Positions 1-4,510 of a DNA stretch of 7,955 nt are shown one piece after another. The translations under genes were made by a program, and so were the position numbers. Position 1 is the first letter of the stretch. Every line of letters starts with the position of its first letter. Location: contig CAIXZV010000439.1 of the NCBI GenBank assembly GCA_903924005.1, positions 1-7,955 of the forward strand, in the 5' to 3' direction. Under the pieces are notes generated by a model, which was not told where the DNA came from, ran no database searches, and saw only the letters and a list, made by a program, of their open reading frames with translations. The stretch is from an uncultured Chloroflexota bacterium (GTDB lineage: Bacteria > Chloroflexota > Limnocylindria > Limnocylindrales > CSP1-4).

Positions 1-220
1 CTCGTCGAGCAGGCGGGGCACCGCGCCGCCCAGGACCAGCTGGGGCGAGACCGCGAACGCCTGGCGCGCATCGGCGTGGTCGACCCGCACCTCGCTGGCA
101 GCCGCCCGCCGGGCGGTTTCCGTCTTGCCGCTCGCCTTCGGCCCCTCGATAACGACGGCACCGACCGCCTCGAGTGACGCGGCCAGCTCGGCGTCAACGA
201 CACGCGGCCGATACTCCATG
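1..220 (-). CDS. AAA ATPase, AAA_14/DUF4143 family (N-terminal 73 residues, cut by window edge)
   Basis: The frame starts at an ATG (220-218) and runs off the left edge, so only 73 residues are visible. It opens MEYRPRVVDAEL, has a Walker A motif GPKASGKT at residues 26-33, and is cut just at the Walker B core (LLDE, residues 70-73). It is roughly 60% identical by eye to the first 74 residues of the ATPase at 692-1945, including MxYRPR(V/I)VDAEL and ASGKTETAR, so the two are close paralogs. That alignment also supports this start, as does AGGAGGA just upstream. The gene is divergent from the 692-1945 gene across a 471-base spacer with repeats. Family members are usually about 400 residues: P-loop ATPase, winged-helix segment, then DUF4143. 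The cellular role of the family is not established. The family call is firm; intactness of the rest is unknown. Confidence 0.88.
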
Positions 221-223
221 GGG

Positions 224-230
224 TCCTCCT
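224..230 (-). promoter_or_regulatory. Ribosome binding site of the leftward ATPase
   Basis: On the minus strand AGGAGGA lies three bases before the ATG at 220-218. It is a strong Shine-Dalgarno match with slightly short spacing. Together with the paralog alignment it fixes the start. Confidence 0.75.
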
Positions 231-268
231 GAGGGTTGGCAGTCTGGGCCAAGGCCGTCTCTGCGTCA

Positions 269-337
269 AGTATCAGGCAGTGAAATGCAACATCACCAGA
301 CTGTGTTTCGCAACGACTTGGGGCCGCCTCGTGCAAT
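269..337 (-). repeat. Degenerate tandem 23-bp units upstream of the leftward ATPase
   Basis: On the minus strand the pentamer (A/G)TTGC occurs at 337-333, 314-310 and 291-287, exactly 23 bases apart each time. The second and third 23-base units agree at about 14 of 23 positions, for example a shared GTTGC start and a CAC at unit positions 10-12. The array ends 48 bases before the ATPase start, in its probable promoter region. The motif is short and the first unit is weak, so this locus alone would be marginal. It gains weight because the same period appears upstream of both other ATPase genes. Confidence 0.45.
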
Positions 338-457
338 CACCGGAACCCGCAGCGTCGAGGTGCGTGTCTTCGATGCCCGGAGAGCGTCAACCAGCGCGTC
401 GACGCCCACGATCACGAAGGTTGGCAGCGCACGTTCGAATCCCTCCGGGCGCGCCAT
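293..457 (-). pseudogene. Stop-loss copy of the 29-residue open frame of the repeats
   Basis: From ATG at 457-455 the minus strand reads MARPEGFERALPTFVIVGV and continues for 54 codons to a stop at 295-293. In the other two copies the frame ends after 29 residues with RAA and TAG. Here the equivalent codon (370-368) is AAG, a single-base change, so translation would continue into unrelated sequence. The first eight codons derive from the antisense of the tRNA-like 3' end, a known source of spurious ORF annotations. No Shine-Dalgarno sequence is evident. It may never have been expressed; it is listed because the same frame stays open in all three repeats. Confidence 0.2.
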
Positions 458-476
458 TGTCTTGAGTCGCGACATA
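368..476 (+). repeat. Interspersed repeat, copy A, ending in a tRNA-Arg 3'-end-like sequence
   Basis: This aligns without gaps to 3637-3745 (87 of 109 positions identical), and its 368-457 part aligns to 1964-2053 (22 differences in 90). Near the right end it holds TTCGAATCCC (434-443), which looks like a tRNA T-loop, and CGGGCGCGCCA (446-456), which looks like the acceptor 3' strand, discriminator base and CCA of a tRNA-Arg starting GCGCCCG. The bases flanking the loop do not form a T-stem, and no matching 5' acceptor strand lies nearby, so this is not a tRNA gene. The match to copy C continues past CCA through GAGTCGCGACATA (464-476). The copy sits between the divergent ATPase genes. It may be a decayed attachment site or a fragment of a mobile element; both are inference. 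Confidence 0.75.
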
Positions 477-502
477 ACAGCCAGCGCCAGCGCCAGTTCG
501 GG

Positions 503-514
503 GCCGGCGCCGGC
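503..514. other. Perfect 12-bp palindrome
   Basis: GCCGGCGCCGGC is a perfect 12-base palindrome in the divergent spacer, between repeat A and the 23-bp array before the 692 gene. It could be a protein-binding site. In DNA this GC-rich it could also arise by chance, and no second copy was found in the window. Confidence 0.25.
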
Positions 515-594
515 GACTGATCCCGCGAGGGGTCCACCCCTTTGTGCCCAGTTGGCCACTCGTCGCTGGTGGGGTCGCACGCCCCGGCGCGCAT

Positions 595-663
595 ACTCGT
601 GGCTGGAAGCCCCGCAAACTCGTGGTCAGAATCGTCCCAGACTCGTGGTTGTGCAGTTGACTT
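595..663 (+). repeat. Three tandem 23-bp units with an invariant ACTCGTGG
   Basis: The octamer ACTCGTGG occurs at 595-602, 618-625 and 641-648, with both intervals exactly 23 bases. Units one and two agree at 15 of 23 positions; unit three keeps mainly the octamer. The array ends 28 bases before the start codon of the ATPase at 692, where a promoter or operator would be expected. Three identical octamers at equal spacing are unlikely by chance. There are no unique spacers as in CRISPR; instead a short conserved core alternates with drifted sequence. Candidate readings are a multi-site operator or subterminal repeats of a mobile element. Confidence 0.7.
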
Positions 664-691
664 CAGACATCTTGCAGCCGACCATGAGCGC

Positions 692-1945
692 ATGCCATAC
701 AGACCGAGGATCGTCGACGCAGAGTTGATGATTGCCCTTCGCAGCGCCGGGGCCGTGTTGGTCGAGGGCGCCAAGGCGTCGGGCAAGACCGAGACAGCCC
801 GCCAGGTGGCCAGGAGCGAGGTACTCCTAGACGTCGACGAACAGGCCCGGATTGCTGCATCGCTCAACCCAGGAGCCATTCTCGCCGGCGACGAGCCGAG
901 ACTCATCGACGAGTGGCAGCGGGAGCAGCGGATCTGGGACCACGTCCGACGTGCCGTCGACGAACGCGGCGGACCCGGCCACTTCATCCTGACAGGGTCG
1001 TCGCGGCCGCAGGACGACGGCACTCGGCATGTCGGTGCCGGCCGGTTCATCCGGCTGCTCATGCGTCCGATGACCCTCGCCGAGATGGGGCAGTCTTCTG
1101 GCGACATTTCGCTGCAAGACCTCATGACCGGCGGCGCTCCGAACGCCTCCGACACCAAGAGGAAGATCGGGGAGATCGCTGAGTTCGTCTGTACGGGCGG
1201 CTGGCCGAACCTCCTTGATGCCGACCCAGCCGAGGCCCAGCGCCTGCTCCGCAGCTACGTCGGCGAAGTGGCGAGGGTCGAGGTCCAGCGCGTCGACGGC
1301 ATCCGTCGCGATCCGCGGGCGGTTGCCCGACTGCTGCGATCACTCGCGAGAAACGTGGGCAACCCGACATCGACTAAGGCTCTCGCGAGGGACATGAACG
1401 GCGCCGACGGCGAGGCCGACTGGCACACCGTGCACGCGTACCTCGACGTCCTGGCGCGACTGCACGTCACCGAAGACATGCCCGCCTGGTCGCCGACGCT
1501 CCAGTCGAACGTCCGACTGCGCACCAGCGAGGTGCGCTACTTCGTCGATCCGTCACTGGCCGTGGCAGCCCTCCGTGCAGACCCAGCGCGCCTCCAGCGC
1601 GACTGGCGGTGGTTCGGCTTCCTGTTCGAGAACCTTGTCATCCGAGACCTGCGCGTGTATGCCCAGTCGTTCGACGCCCAGGTCTTCGCCTACCGCGACG
1701 AGACGGGCCTCGAGGCCGACGCGATCGTCGAGTTCCCAGATGGCCGGTGGGGTGCGTTCGAGGTGAAGCTCGGAACCGGGGAGCAGATTGAGGAGGCCGC
1801 GCACAGCCTGCTGCGCGTCAGGGACCGCGTCAGCCCGAGCATTGCGGGCGCTCCTGCGGTGCTTGGCGTGATTGTCCCAGCCGGGTATGGCTACGTGCGA
1901 TCTGACGGGGTCGGCGTGATCCCGATCACCGCACTCGTGCCGTAG
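692..1945 (+). CDS. AAA ATPase, AAA_14/DUF4143 family, paralog 1
   Basis: A 417-residue protein, the usual family length. Visible parts: Walker A GAKASGKT (26-33), Walker B PRLIDEWQ (69-76, acidic D73 and E74), a sensor-1-like FILTGSS (98-104), an RPM(T/S)L segment shared with paralog 2, a winged-helix-like stretch starting YLDVLARL near residue 250, and a C-terminal DUF4143 region. That region carries FEN at 312-314, E341-x-D343 and E357-V-K359, an acidic/ExK pattern resembling PD-(D/E)XK nucleases; nuclease activity is untested inference. The open frame extends upstream to 542, but ATG at 692 is chosen because MPYRPRIVDAEL aligns exactly with the start of the leftward paralog. No good Shine-Dalgarno precedes it. 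It lies between repeats A and B, 28 bases after a 23-bp array. Cellular role unknown; family call firm. Confidence 0.93.
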   Translation: MPYRPRIVDAELMIALRSAGAVLVEGAKASGKTETARQVARSEVLLDVDEQARIAASLNPGAILAGDEPRLIDEWQREQRIWDHVRRAVDERGGPGHFILTGSSRPQDDGTRHVGAGRFIRLLMRPMTLAEMGQSSGDISLQDLMTGGAPNASDTKRKIGEIAEFVCTGGWPNLLDADPAEAQRLLRSYVGEVARVEVQRVDGIRRDPRAVARLLRSLARNVGNPTSTKALARDMNGADGEADWHTVHAYLDVLARLHVTEDMPAWSPTLQSNVRLRTSEVRYFVDPSLAVAALRADPARLQRDWRWFGFLFENLVIRDLRVYAQSFDAQVFAYRDETGLEADAIVEFPDGRWGAFEVKLGTGEQIEEAAHSLLRVRDRVSPSIAGAPAVLGVIVPAGYGYVRSDGVGVIPITALVP

Positions 1946-1958
1946 GGCGAGCCTCGCC
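1946..1958 (+). terminator. Short inverted repeat immediately after the paralog 1 stop
   Basis: Directly after the TAG, GGCGAGCCTCGCC is a perfect inverted repeat (six-base arms around one base, or a five-base-pair hairpin with a three-base loop). No T-run follows, so it is not a classical intrinsic terminator. T-poor hairpins are reported in high-GC bacteria, hence the low-confidence call. Confidence 0.3.
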
Positions 1959-2053
1959 ACTGTCTACGCCGCCCGAAGCGCCTCCATCAACTTCGCGACG
2001 CCCTCGATCACGAAGGTTGGTGGAGTGCGCTCGGATCCCTCCGGGCGCGCCAA
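1955..2053 (+). repeat. Interspersed repeat, copy B (most degraded tRNA-like end)
   Basis: The 1964-2053 part aligns without gaps to 368-457 and 3637-3726 (22 differences in 90 from each). The 1955-1966 segment is also identical to 3628-3639, so copies B and C share more at their left end than A does. The tRNA-like portion has CTCGGATCCC (2030-2039) where A and C have TTCGAATCCC, which destroys the T-loop consensus, while CGGGCGCGCCA (2042-2052) is kept. The match to A and C stops right after CCA. It begins within the hairpin after the paralog 1 stop and separates the two full ATPase genes. Confidence 0.72.
1964..2053 (-). CDS. Possible 29-residue peptide in repeat B (doubtful)
   Basis: The minus strand reads from TTG (2053-2051) to TAG (1966-1964) for 29 residues, starting LARPEGSERTPPTFVIEGV and ending ALRAA. 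The same frame, length and stop occur in repeat C. Differences among the copies often fall in third codon positions (CTT/CTA/CTC, GCG/GCT/GCA), and no indels interrupt the frame. In this antisense phase the third positions of both strands coincide, so the opposite frame is conserved too and the direction of coding is not proven. No convincing ribosome binding site precedes TTG. It may be a remnant of a longer gene or a non-coding repeat that happens to be open. Confidence 0.2.
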   Translation of the reverse strand: MARPEGSERTPPTFVIEGVAKLMEALRAA

Positions 2054-2100
2054 CGGTCCCCAGCGGTACTGCTGCGGGCACCCCCCGCGCGCTTGACGTG

Positions 2101-2235
2101 ATGGTGCGCAAGGTGATCGCGATCTTGGAGCTTCCAGACGTGCTCCTGATCGTGCTGGGGACCCGGCTCCTCCTCCCCAGAGACACCAGCAGCGACCTTC
2201 GCGAAACGGTACTGTCGAGACTCACGAAACAGTAA
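2101..2235 (+). CDS. Possible 44-residue protein or gene remnant of unknown function
   Basis: From ATG 2101 to TAA 2233-2235 the frame encodes 44 residues: a basic start (MVRK), a hydrophobic middle (VLLIVLGTRLLL near 14-25), then a charged, probably helical tail (DLRETVLSRLTKQ). I do not recognise it. Base composition by codon position, counted by hand, is about 64%, 36% and 82% G+C at positions one, two and three, the pattern expected of real genes in high-GC genomes. Against a working gene: no Shine-Dalgarno precedes the ATG or the in-frame GTG at 2098, and the 3' end overlaps the 23-bp array. The frame is also open further upstream into repeat B, so it may be the tail of a broken gene. 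It ends 66 bases before the next ATPase. Confidence 0.33.
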   Translation: MVRKVIAILELPDVLLIVLGTRLLLPRDTSSDLRETVLSRLTKQ

Positions 2236-2270
2236 CGTAACAACTCACGCAATGGTGCGTCTACGCCCGT
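2202..2270 (+). repeat. Degenerate tandem 23-bp units upstream of paralog 2
   Basis: CGAAAC occurs at 2202-2207 and 2225-2230, and the two 23-base units starting there agree at 16 of 23 positions, including the shared end ACTCA. A third, weaker unit starts at 2248 (CGCAATGGT, aligning to CGAAACGGT). The clear pair ends 54 bases before the GTG start of the ATPase at 2302, so the position matches the array before the 692 gene. The segment TGTCGAGACTCACGA (2213-2227) resembles, at 13 of 15 bases, the minus strand of 3729-3743 next to repeat C. This suggests one family of units. Confidence 0.6.
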
Positions 2271-2292
2271 TCGCCATTAGCGACGGGTTGCG

Positions 2293-2300
2293 GGAGGTGA
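2293..2300 (+). promoter_or_regulatory. Ribosome binding site of paralog 2
   Basis: GGAGGTGA is a complete match to the canonical anti-Shine-Dalgarno complement and lies just before the GTG at 2302. It supports the GTG start over later candidates. Confidence 0.8.
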
Positions 2301-2301
2301 C

Positions 2302-3582
2302 GTGCGCGAGTATCTGCGCAGGGTGGTCGACACCGAACTCGACCTGCACATGGCAGGAGCGGGGGCGATCTCCATCGAAGGTCCGCGCGGAGTTGGCAAG
2401 ACGCGCACCGCAACGCAACGATCTGCGACGATCCTCGACCTCGCGGATCGCGCCACGCGCATCGCGGTCGAAGCCGACCCGTCGTTGGTTCTAGCTGGCC
2501 CTTACCCCGTCCTCGTTGACGAGTGGCAGCTGGTCCCAGACGTCTGGGACACGATCAGGACCGCGGTCGATCGCTCGCACGGGGAGCCGGGACGCTTCAT
2601 CCTGACTGGCTCCGCCCTCCCCAGGCAGGAGCCGGCCCACCCCGGGACTGGCCGCATACTGTCGATCCGGATGCGTCCGATGTCGCTCCCGGAACGAGGC
2701 GTCACGACGCCGACCGTCAGCCTCGCAGGGCTGCTGGCGGGCACCCGATCACTCCTGTCAGGCGAGACCGGTCTTCGCGCTGCCGACTACGCCCACGAGA
2801 TCGTGGCCTCCGGACTCCCAGGCATCCGCGGCGTGCCCGAGCGGACCGCTCGAGCGCAGCTTGACACCCACATCTCGCGCGTCATCGACCGCGACTACAC
2901 CGAGCTCGGCGGCGAGCGGCTCCGCAATCCGGTCGCGCTCCGCCGCTGGCTGGCGTCATATGCGGCCGGCGTGTCCACGACCTCGTCGCTTGAGACCATC
3001 CGCGATGGCGCGGCAGGCACGCAAGGCCAAAGCCCCAGCCGGGCGACTGTCCAGCGCTATCTCGACGTCCTGGAGCGCCTGTGGCTGATTGAGCCGGTCC
3101 CGGGCTGGACGCCGTCCAGTCCCAGCTTCGCGCGGCTCACGGCAGCACCGAAGCACCAACTGACCGATCCAGCGTTCGCCGCAAGGCTGCTCGGGGTGGG
3201 CGCCGGAGCGATGCTGGCAAGCGCGCCCTCGCCTGCGGGCCTCCGTCATCCGGAAATGCTGCTGGGAGCCCTGTTCGAGTCGCTCGTCACGCTCAGCGTG
3301 CGCACCTTTGCCCAGTCAGCTGAGGCACGCGTGTTCCACTACCGAACGCAGCGCGGTGAGCGTGAGGTTGACCTGATCGTCGAACGTGACGACCAGCGCT
3401 TCATCGCCATCGAGGTGAAGTCGGCGCAAACGGTGTCCGATGACGACGGCAAGCACCTGCGCCGGCTCCGGGAGCAGGCCGGCGACGCGATGCTGGACTC
3501 GATCATCGTCTCGACGGGTCCGTTCGCCTATCGCCGCAAGGACGGGATCGGGGTCGTGCCTCTCGGCTTGCTCGGCGAGTAG
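2302..3582 (+). CDS. AAA ATPase, AAA_14/DUF4143 family, paralog 2
   Basis: A 426-residue protein starting with GTG behind a perfect Shine-Dalgarno. Its start (MREYLRRVVDTEL) aligns with the other two ATPases. Motifs: Walker A GPRGVGKT (27-34), Walker B VLVDEWQ (70-76, D73 and E74), sensor-like FILTGSA (99-105), a winged-helix-like segment starting YLDVLERL near 253, and a C-terminal DUF4143 region with FESL (325-328), E355-x-D357 and E371-V-K373. These acidic and lysine residues sit as in paralog 1 and resemble a PD-(D/E)XK core; activity is inference. It is clearly more diverged from paralog 1 than the leftward partial gene is, so the set is not a fresh duplication. It lies between repeats B and C and converges with the toxin-antitoxin genes. 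Function unknown; no partner gene is co-directional. Confidence 0.93.
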   Translation: MREYLRRVVDTELDLHMAGAGAISIEGPRGVGKTRTATQRSATILDLADRATRIAVEADPSLVLAGPYPVLVDEWQLVPDVWDTIRTAVDRSHGEPGRFILTGSALPRQEPAHPGTGRILSIRMRPMSLPERGVTTPTVSLAGLLAGTRSLLSGETGLRAADYAHEIVASGLPGIRGVPERTARAQLDTHISRVIDRDYTELGGERLRNPVALRRWLASYAAGVSTTSSLETIRDGAAGTQGQSPSRATVQRYLDVLERLWLIEPVPGWTPSSPSFARLTAAPKHQLTDPAFAARLLGVGAGAMLASAPSPAGLRHPEMLLGALFESLVTLSVRTFAQSAEARVFHYRTQRGEREVDLIVERDDQRFIAIEVKSAQTVSDDDGKHLRRLREQAGDAMLDSIIVSTGPFAYRRKDGIGVVPLGLLGE

Positions 3583-3627
3583 ACCCGGGCAGCTCTCGGC
3601 CTCGCAACGTGCGTGATAAGGGCCGTG

Positions 3628-3745
3628 CGCCACTGTCTACGCAGCCCGTAGCCTCGCGACCAGCACCTCCACACCCTCGATGACGATGGTTGGCAGCGTG
3701 TGTTCGAATCCCTCCGGGCGCGCCATTCTCCTGAGTCGCGACATA
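3628..3745 (+). repeat. Interspersed repeat, copy C, ending in a tRNA-Arg 3'-end-like sequence
   Basis: The 3637-3745 part aligns gap-free with 368-476, and 3628-3726 aligns with copy B at 1955-2053. It has TTCGAATCCC (3703-3712) and CGGGCGCGCCA (3715-3725), as in copy A, with 26 bases at the tRNA-like end identical to A. The bases before the T-loop pair only partly with those after it, and there is no 5' acceptor strand, so a functional tRNA is excluded here. Its right end runs into a pair of 23-bp units at 3735-3774. It follows the paralog 2 stop by 45 bases. Confidence 0.75.
3637..3726 (-). CDS. Possible 29-residue peptide in repeat C (doubtful)
   Basis: From ATG (3726-3724) to TAG (3639-3637) the minus strand encodes 29 residues, beginning MARPEGFEHTLPTIVIEGV and ending ARLRAA. 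AGGAG lies just before the ATG, though with almost no spacer. The frame and stop match repeat B exactly. The first eight codons are antisense tRNA-like sequence, so the peptide may be an artefact of the repeat. The conserved (F/I)VIEGV and LRAA parts fall outside the tRNA-like segment and are the only reason to keep it. Confidence 0.22.
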   Translation of the reverse strand: MARPEGFEHTLPTIVIEGVEVLVARLRAA

Positions 3746-3774
3746 GGCGACACATGCGTCGCGACATTGGCGAC
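3735..3774. repeat. Pair of 23-bp-period units adjoining repeat C
   Basis: GTCGCGACATAGGCGAC (3735-3751) recurs at 3758-3774 with one mismatch in 17, start to start 23 bases. Each copy begins with the palindrome GTCGCGAC. The first copy overlaps the end of repeat C, and repeat A has the same GTCGCGACATA but only one unit. The pair ends 11 bases before the vapC stop codon, between convergent genes. Plausible readings are subterminal repeats of a lost mobile element or a protein-binding array. Confidence 0.65.
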
Positions 3775-3785
3775 CACGCGGCTAC

Positions 3786-4181
3786 TTAGCGCGGACTCGC
3801 AGTCCTCAGGCCAAGTAGGCCGGCTGCCGTGACCATCCGGTCGTCGTACGTCAGGATGACGTCCAGATCGTCCCCCACCGCCAGGGCGGTTGCTAGGTGA
3901 ATGGCGTCGAGCGTGCGCAGGACGCGCGGCTCCATGGTGCCTGCGGCGTCGAGGATTCGGTCATCGATCGCGATGAGATCCACGCGACGCAATCCCTCGC
4001 GCACAACTGCCAAGGCATCCGGCCCAAGGTGCCGGACGGCGCGGAACGCTTCGGCGCGCAGCAGGGCCGACGAGACGCGGCGTGCGCTGCTGGCGGCGAG
4101 GACAGCCCTGAGCGCCTCGGACTCGGCCTCCTCCACCACGACTTTGACAAACGCCGAGCTGTCCAGGTAGAGCGCGCTCAC
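3786..4181 (-). CDS. vapC: PIN-domain ribonuclease toxin, VapC family
   Basis: A 131-residue PIN-domain protein, the usual VapC length. The expected metal-binding acidic residues are visible: D7 in YLDSSAFVK, E44 in LLRAEAFRA, D92 in LRTLDAIHLATA, and D113 or D114 in TYDDRM. Family members are Mg-dependent RNases that cut tRNA or rRNA when released from their antitoxin; the target here cannot be read from sequence. The start is GTG (4181-4179), overlapping the antitoxin stop in a GTGA junction, which implies translational coupling. GAGGG at 4195-4191 provides a Shine-Dalgarno nine bases upstream. It converges with the second full ATPase. Nothing suggests inactivation. Confidence 0.92.
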   Translation of the reverse strand: MSALYLDSSAFVKVVVEEAESEALRAVLAASSARRVSSALLRAEAFRAVRHLGPDALAVVREGLRRVDLIAIDDRILDAAGTMEPRVLRTLDAIHLATALAVGDDLDVILTYDDRMVTAAGLLGLRTASPR

Positions 4182-4450
4182 TCCGCGCGACCCTCATCGA
4201 CAAGTCTGGACGGCATCGCCGCGTCCGGCGCAAGGGGTATCGGCGACAGGGCCAGCAGATCGCCCTCCGCTCGCCGAAGCAGGCCTTCACGCTCCAGGCG
4301 GGCGAGGCCGGTTGGCATCGTGCGCAGCAGGACCGCGACCAGACGGCCCCGATCGGTCACCTCGACCGTCTCCCCCGCGGCAACCCGACGCAGGATGGCG
4401 CTCGCGTCCCGACGCAACTCACGGACTCCGACTCGTTCCATGTGCGACAT
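4178..4450 (-). CDS. vapB: Type II antitoxin, Phd/YefM-like (partner of VapC)
   Basis: A 90-residue protein whose first half is a Phd/YefM-type DNA-binding fold: VGVRELRRDASAILRRVAAG (residues 7-26), then ETVEVTDRGRLVAVLL, the usual pattern for the family. The second half, rich in Leu, Arg and acidic residues, should be the toxin-neutralising tail. It precedes vapC and overlaps it by four bases, the standard antitoxin-first order. Such antitoxins normally repress their own operon. The start is the ATG at 4450; a second ATG three codons later is possible, and neither has a clear Shine-Dalgarno. An inverted repeat spans the start region. The AlkZ-like gene ends 60 bases upstream in the same direction, so read-through is possible. 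Confidence 0.9.
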   Translation of the reverse strand: MSHMERVGVRELRRDASAILRRVAAGETVEVTDRGRLVAVLLRTMPTGLARLEREGLLRRAEGDLLALSPIPLAPDAAMPSRLVDEGRAE

Positions 4451-4460
4451 TGTTGCACAA
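4441..4460. promoter_or_regulatory. Candidate antitoxin operator
   Basis: TGTGC (4441-4445) and GCACA (4455-4459) form an inverted repeat with a nine-base spacer, and TTGT-TGC-ACAA (4450-4460) is a nested one. They straddle the vapB start codon, where an autoregulatory site would be expected. The arms are short, so this is tentative. Confidence 0.3.
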
Positions 4461-4471
4461 TCGCGCCGCTA

Positions 4472-4493
4472 CTCGGCTTGCCTTCCTGCCGAG
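4472..4493. terminator. Hairpin between the AlkZ-like gene and vapB
   Basis: CTCGGC (4472-4477) and GCCGAG (4488-4493) make a perfect six-base-pair stem with a ten-base loop, 17 bases beyond the AlkZ-like stop codon on the minus strand. No T-run follows in either direction. It could end transcription of the upstream gene or lie in the vapBC leader. Confidence 0.3.
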
Positions 4494-4510
4494 CCTGCTA
4501 GCGCGCACCC

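Noticed and set aside
430..457. A tRNA gene at the TTCGAATCCC...GCGCCA sequence, and equivalents at 2030-2052 and 3703-3725
   Set aside because: Only the 3' quarter is tRNA-like. The T-stem does not pair properly, no GCGCCCG 5' acceptor strand or anticodon arm is found upstream, and copy B has a destroyed T-loop.
595..663. CRISPR array at the 23-bp-period repeats
   Set aside because: The conserved part is only 6-17 bases, there are two or three units, no uniform spacers, and no cas genes.
657..685. Promoter with TTGACT (657-662) as -35 before paralog 1
   Set aside because: No acceptable -10 hexamer lies 16-18 bases downstream; the likely positions read GACCAT or ACCATG. TTGACG at 2093-2098 has the same problem.
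542..691. N-terminal extension of paralog 1 from the ATG at 542
   Set aside because: The extra 50 residues are not conserved in the other two ATPases, all three align from the position of ATG 692, and the extension would translate the 23-bp array.
412..1158. Long minus-strand open frame opposite the first full ATPase
   Set aside because: It lies antisense to a well-supported conserved gene and its translation shows no recognisable domain, as expected of shadow frames in GC-rich DNA.
3583..3785. A complete insertion sequence around the GTCGCGAC repeats
   Set aside because: There is no transposase frame, no terminal inverted repeats of useful length and no target duplication between the convergent genes; at most these are end fragments.
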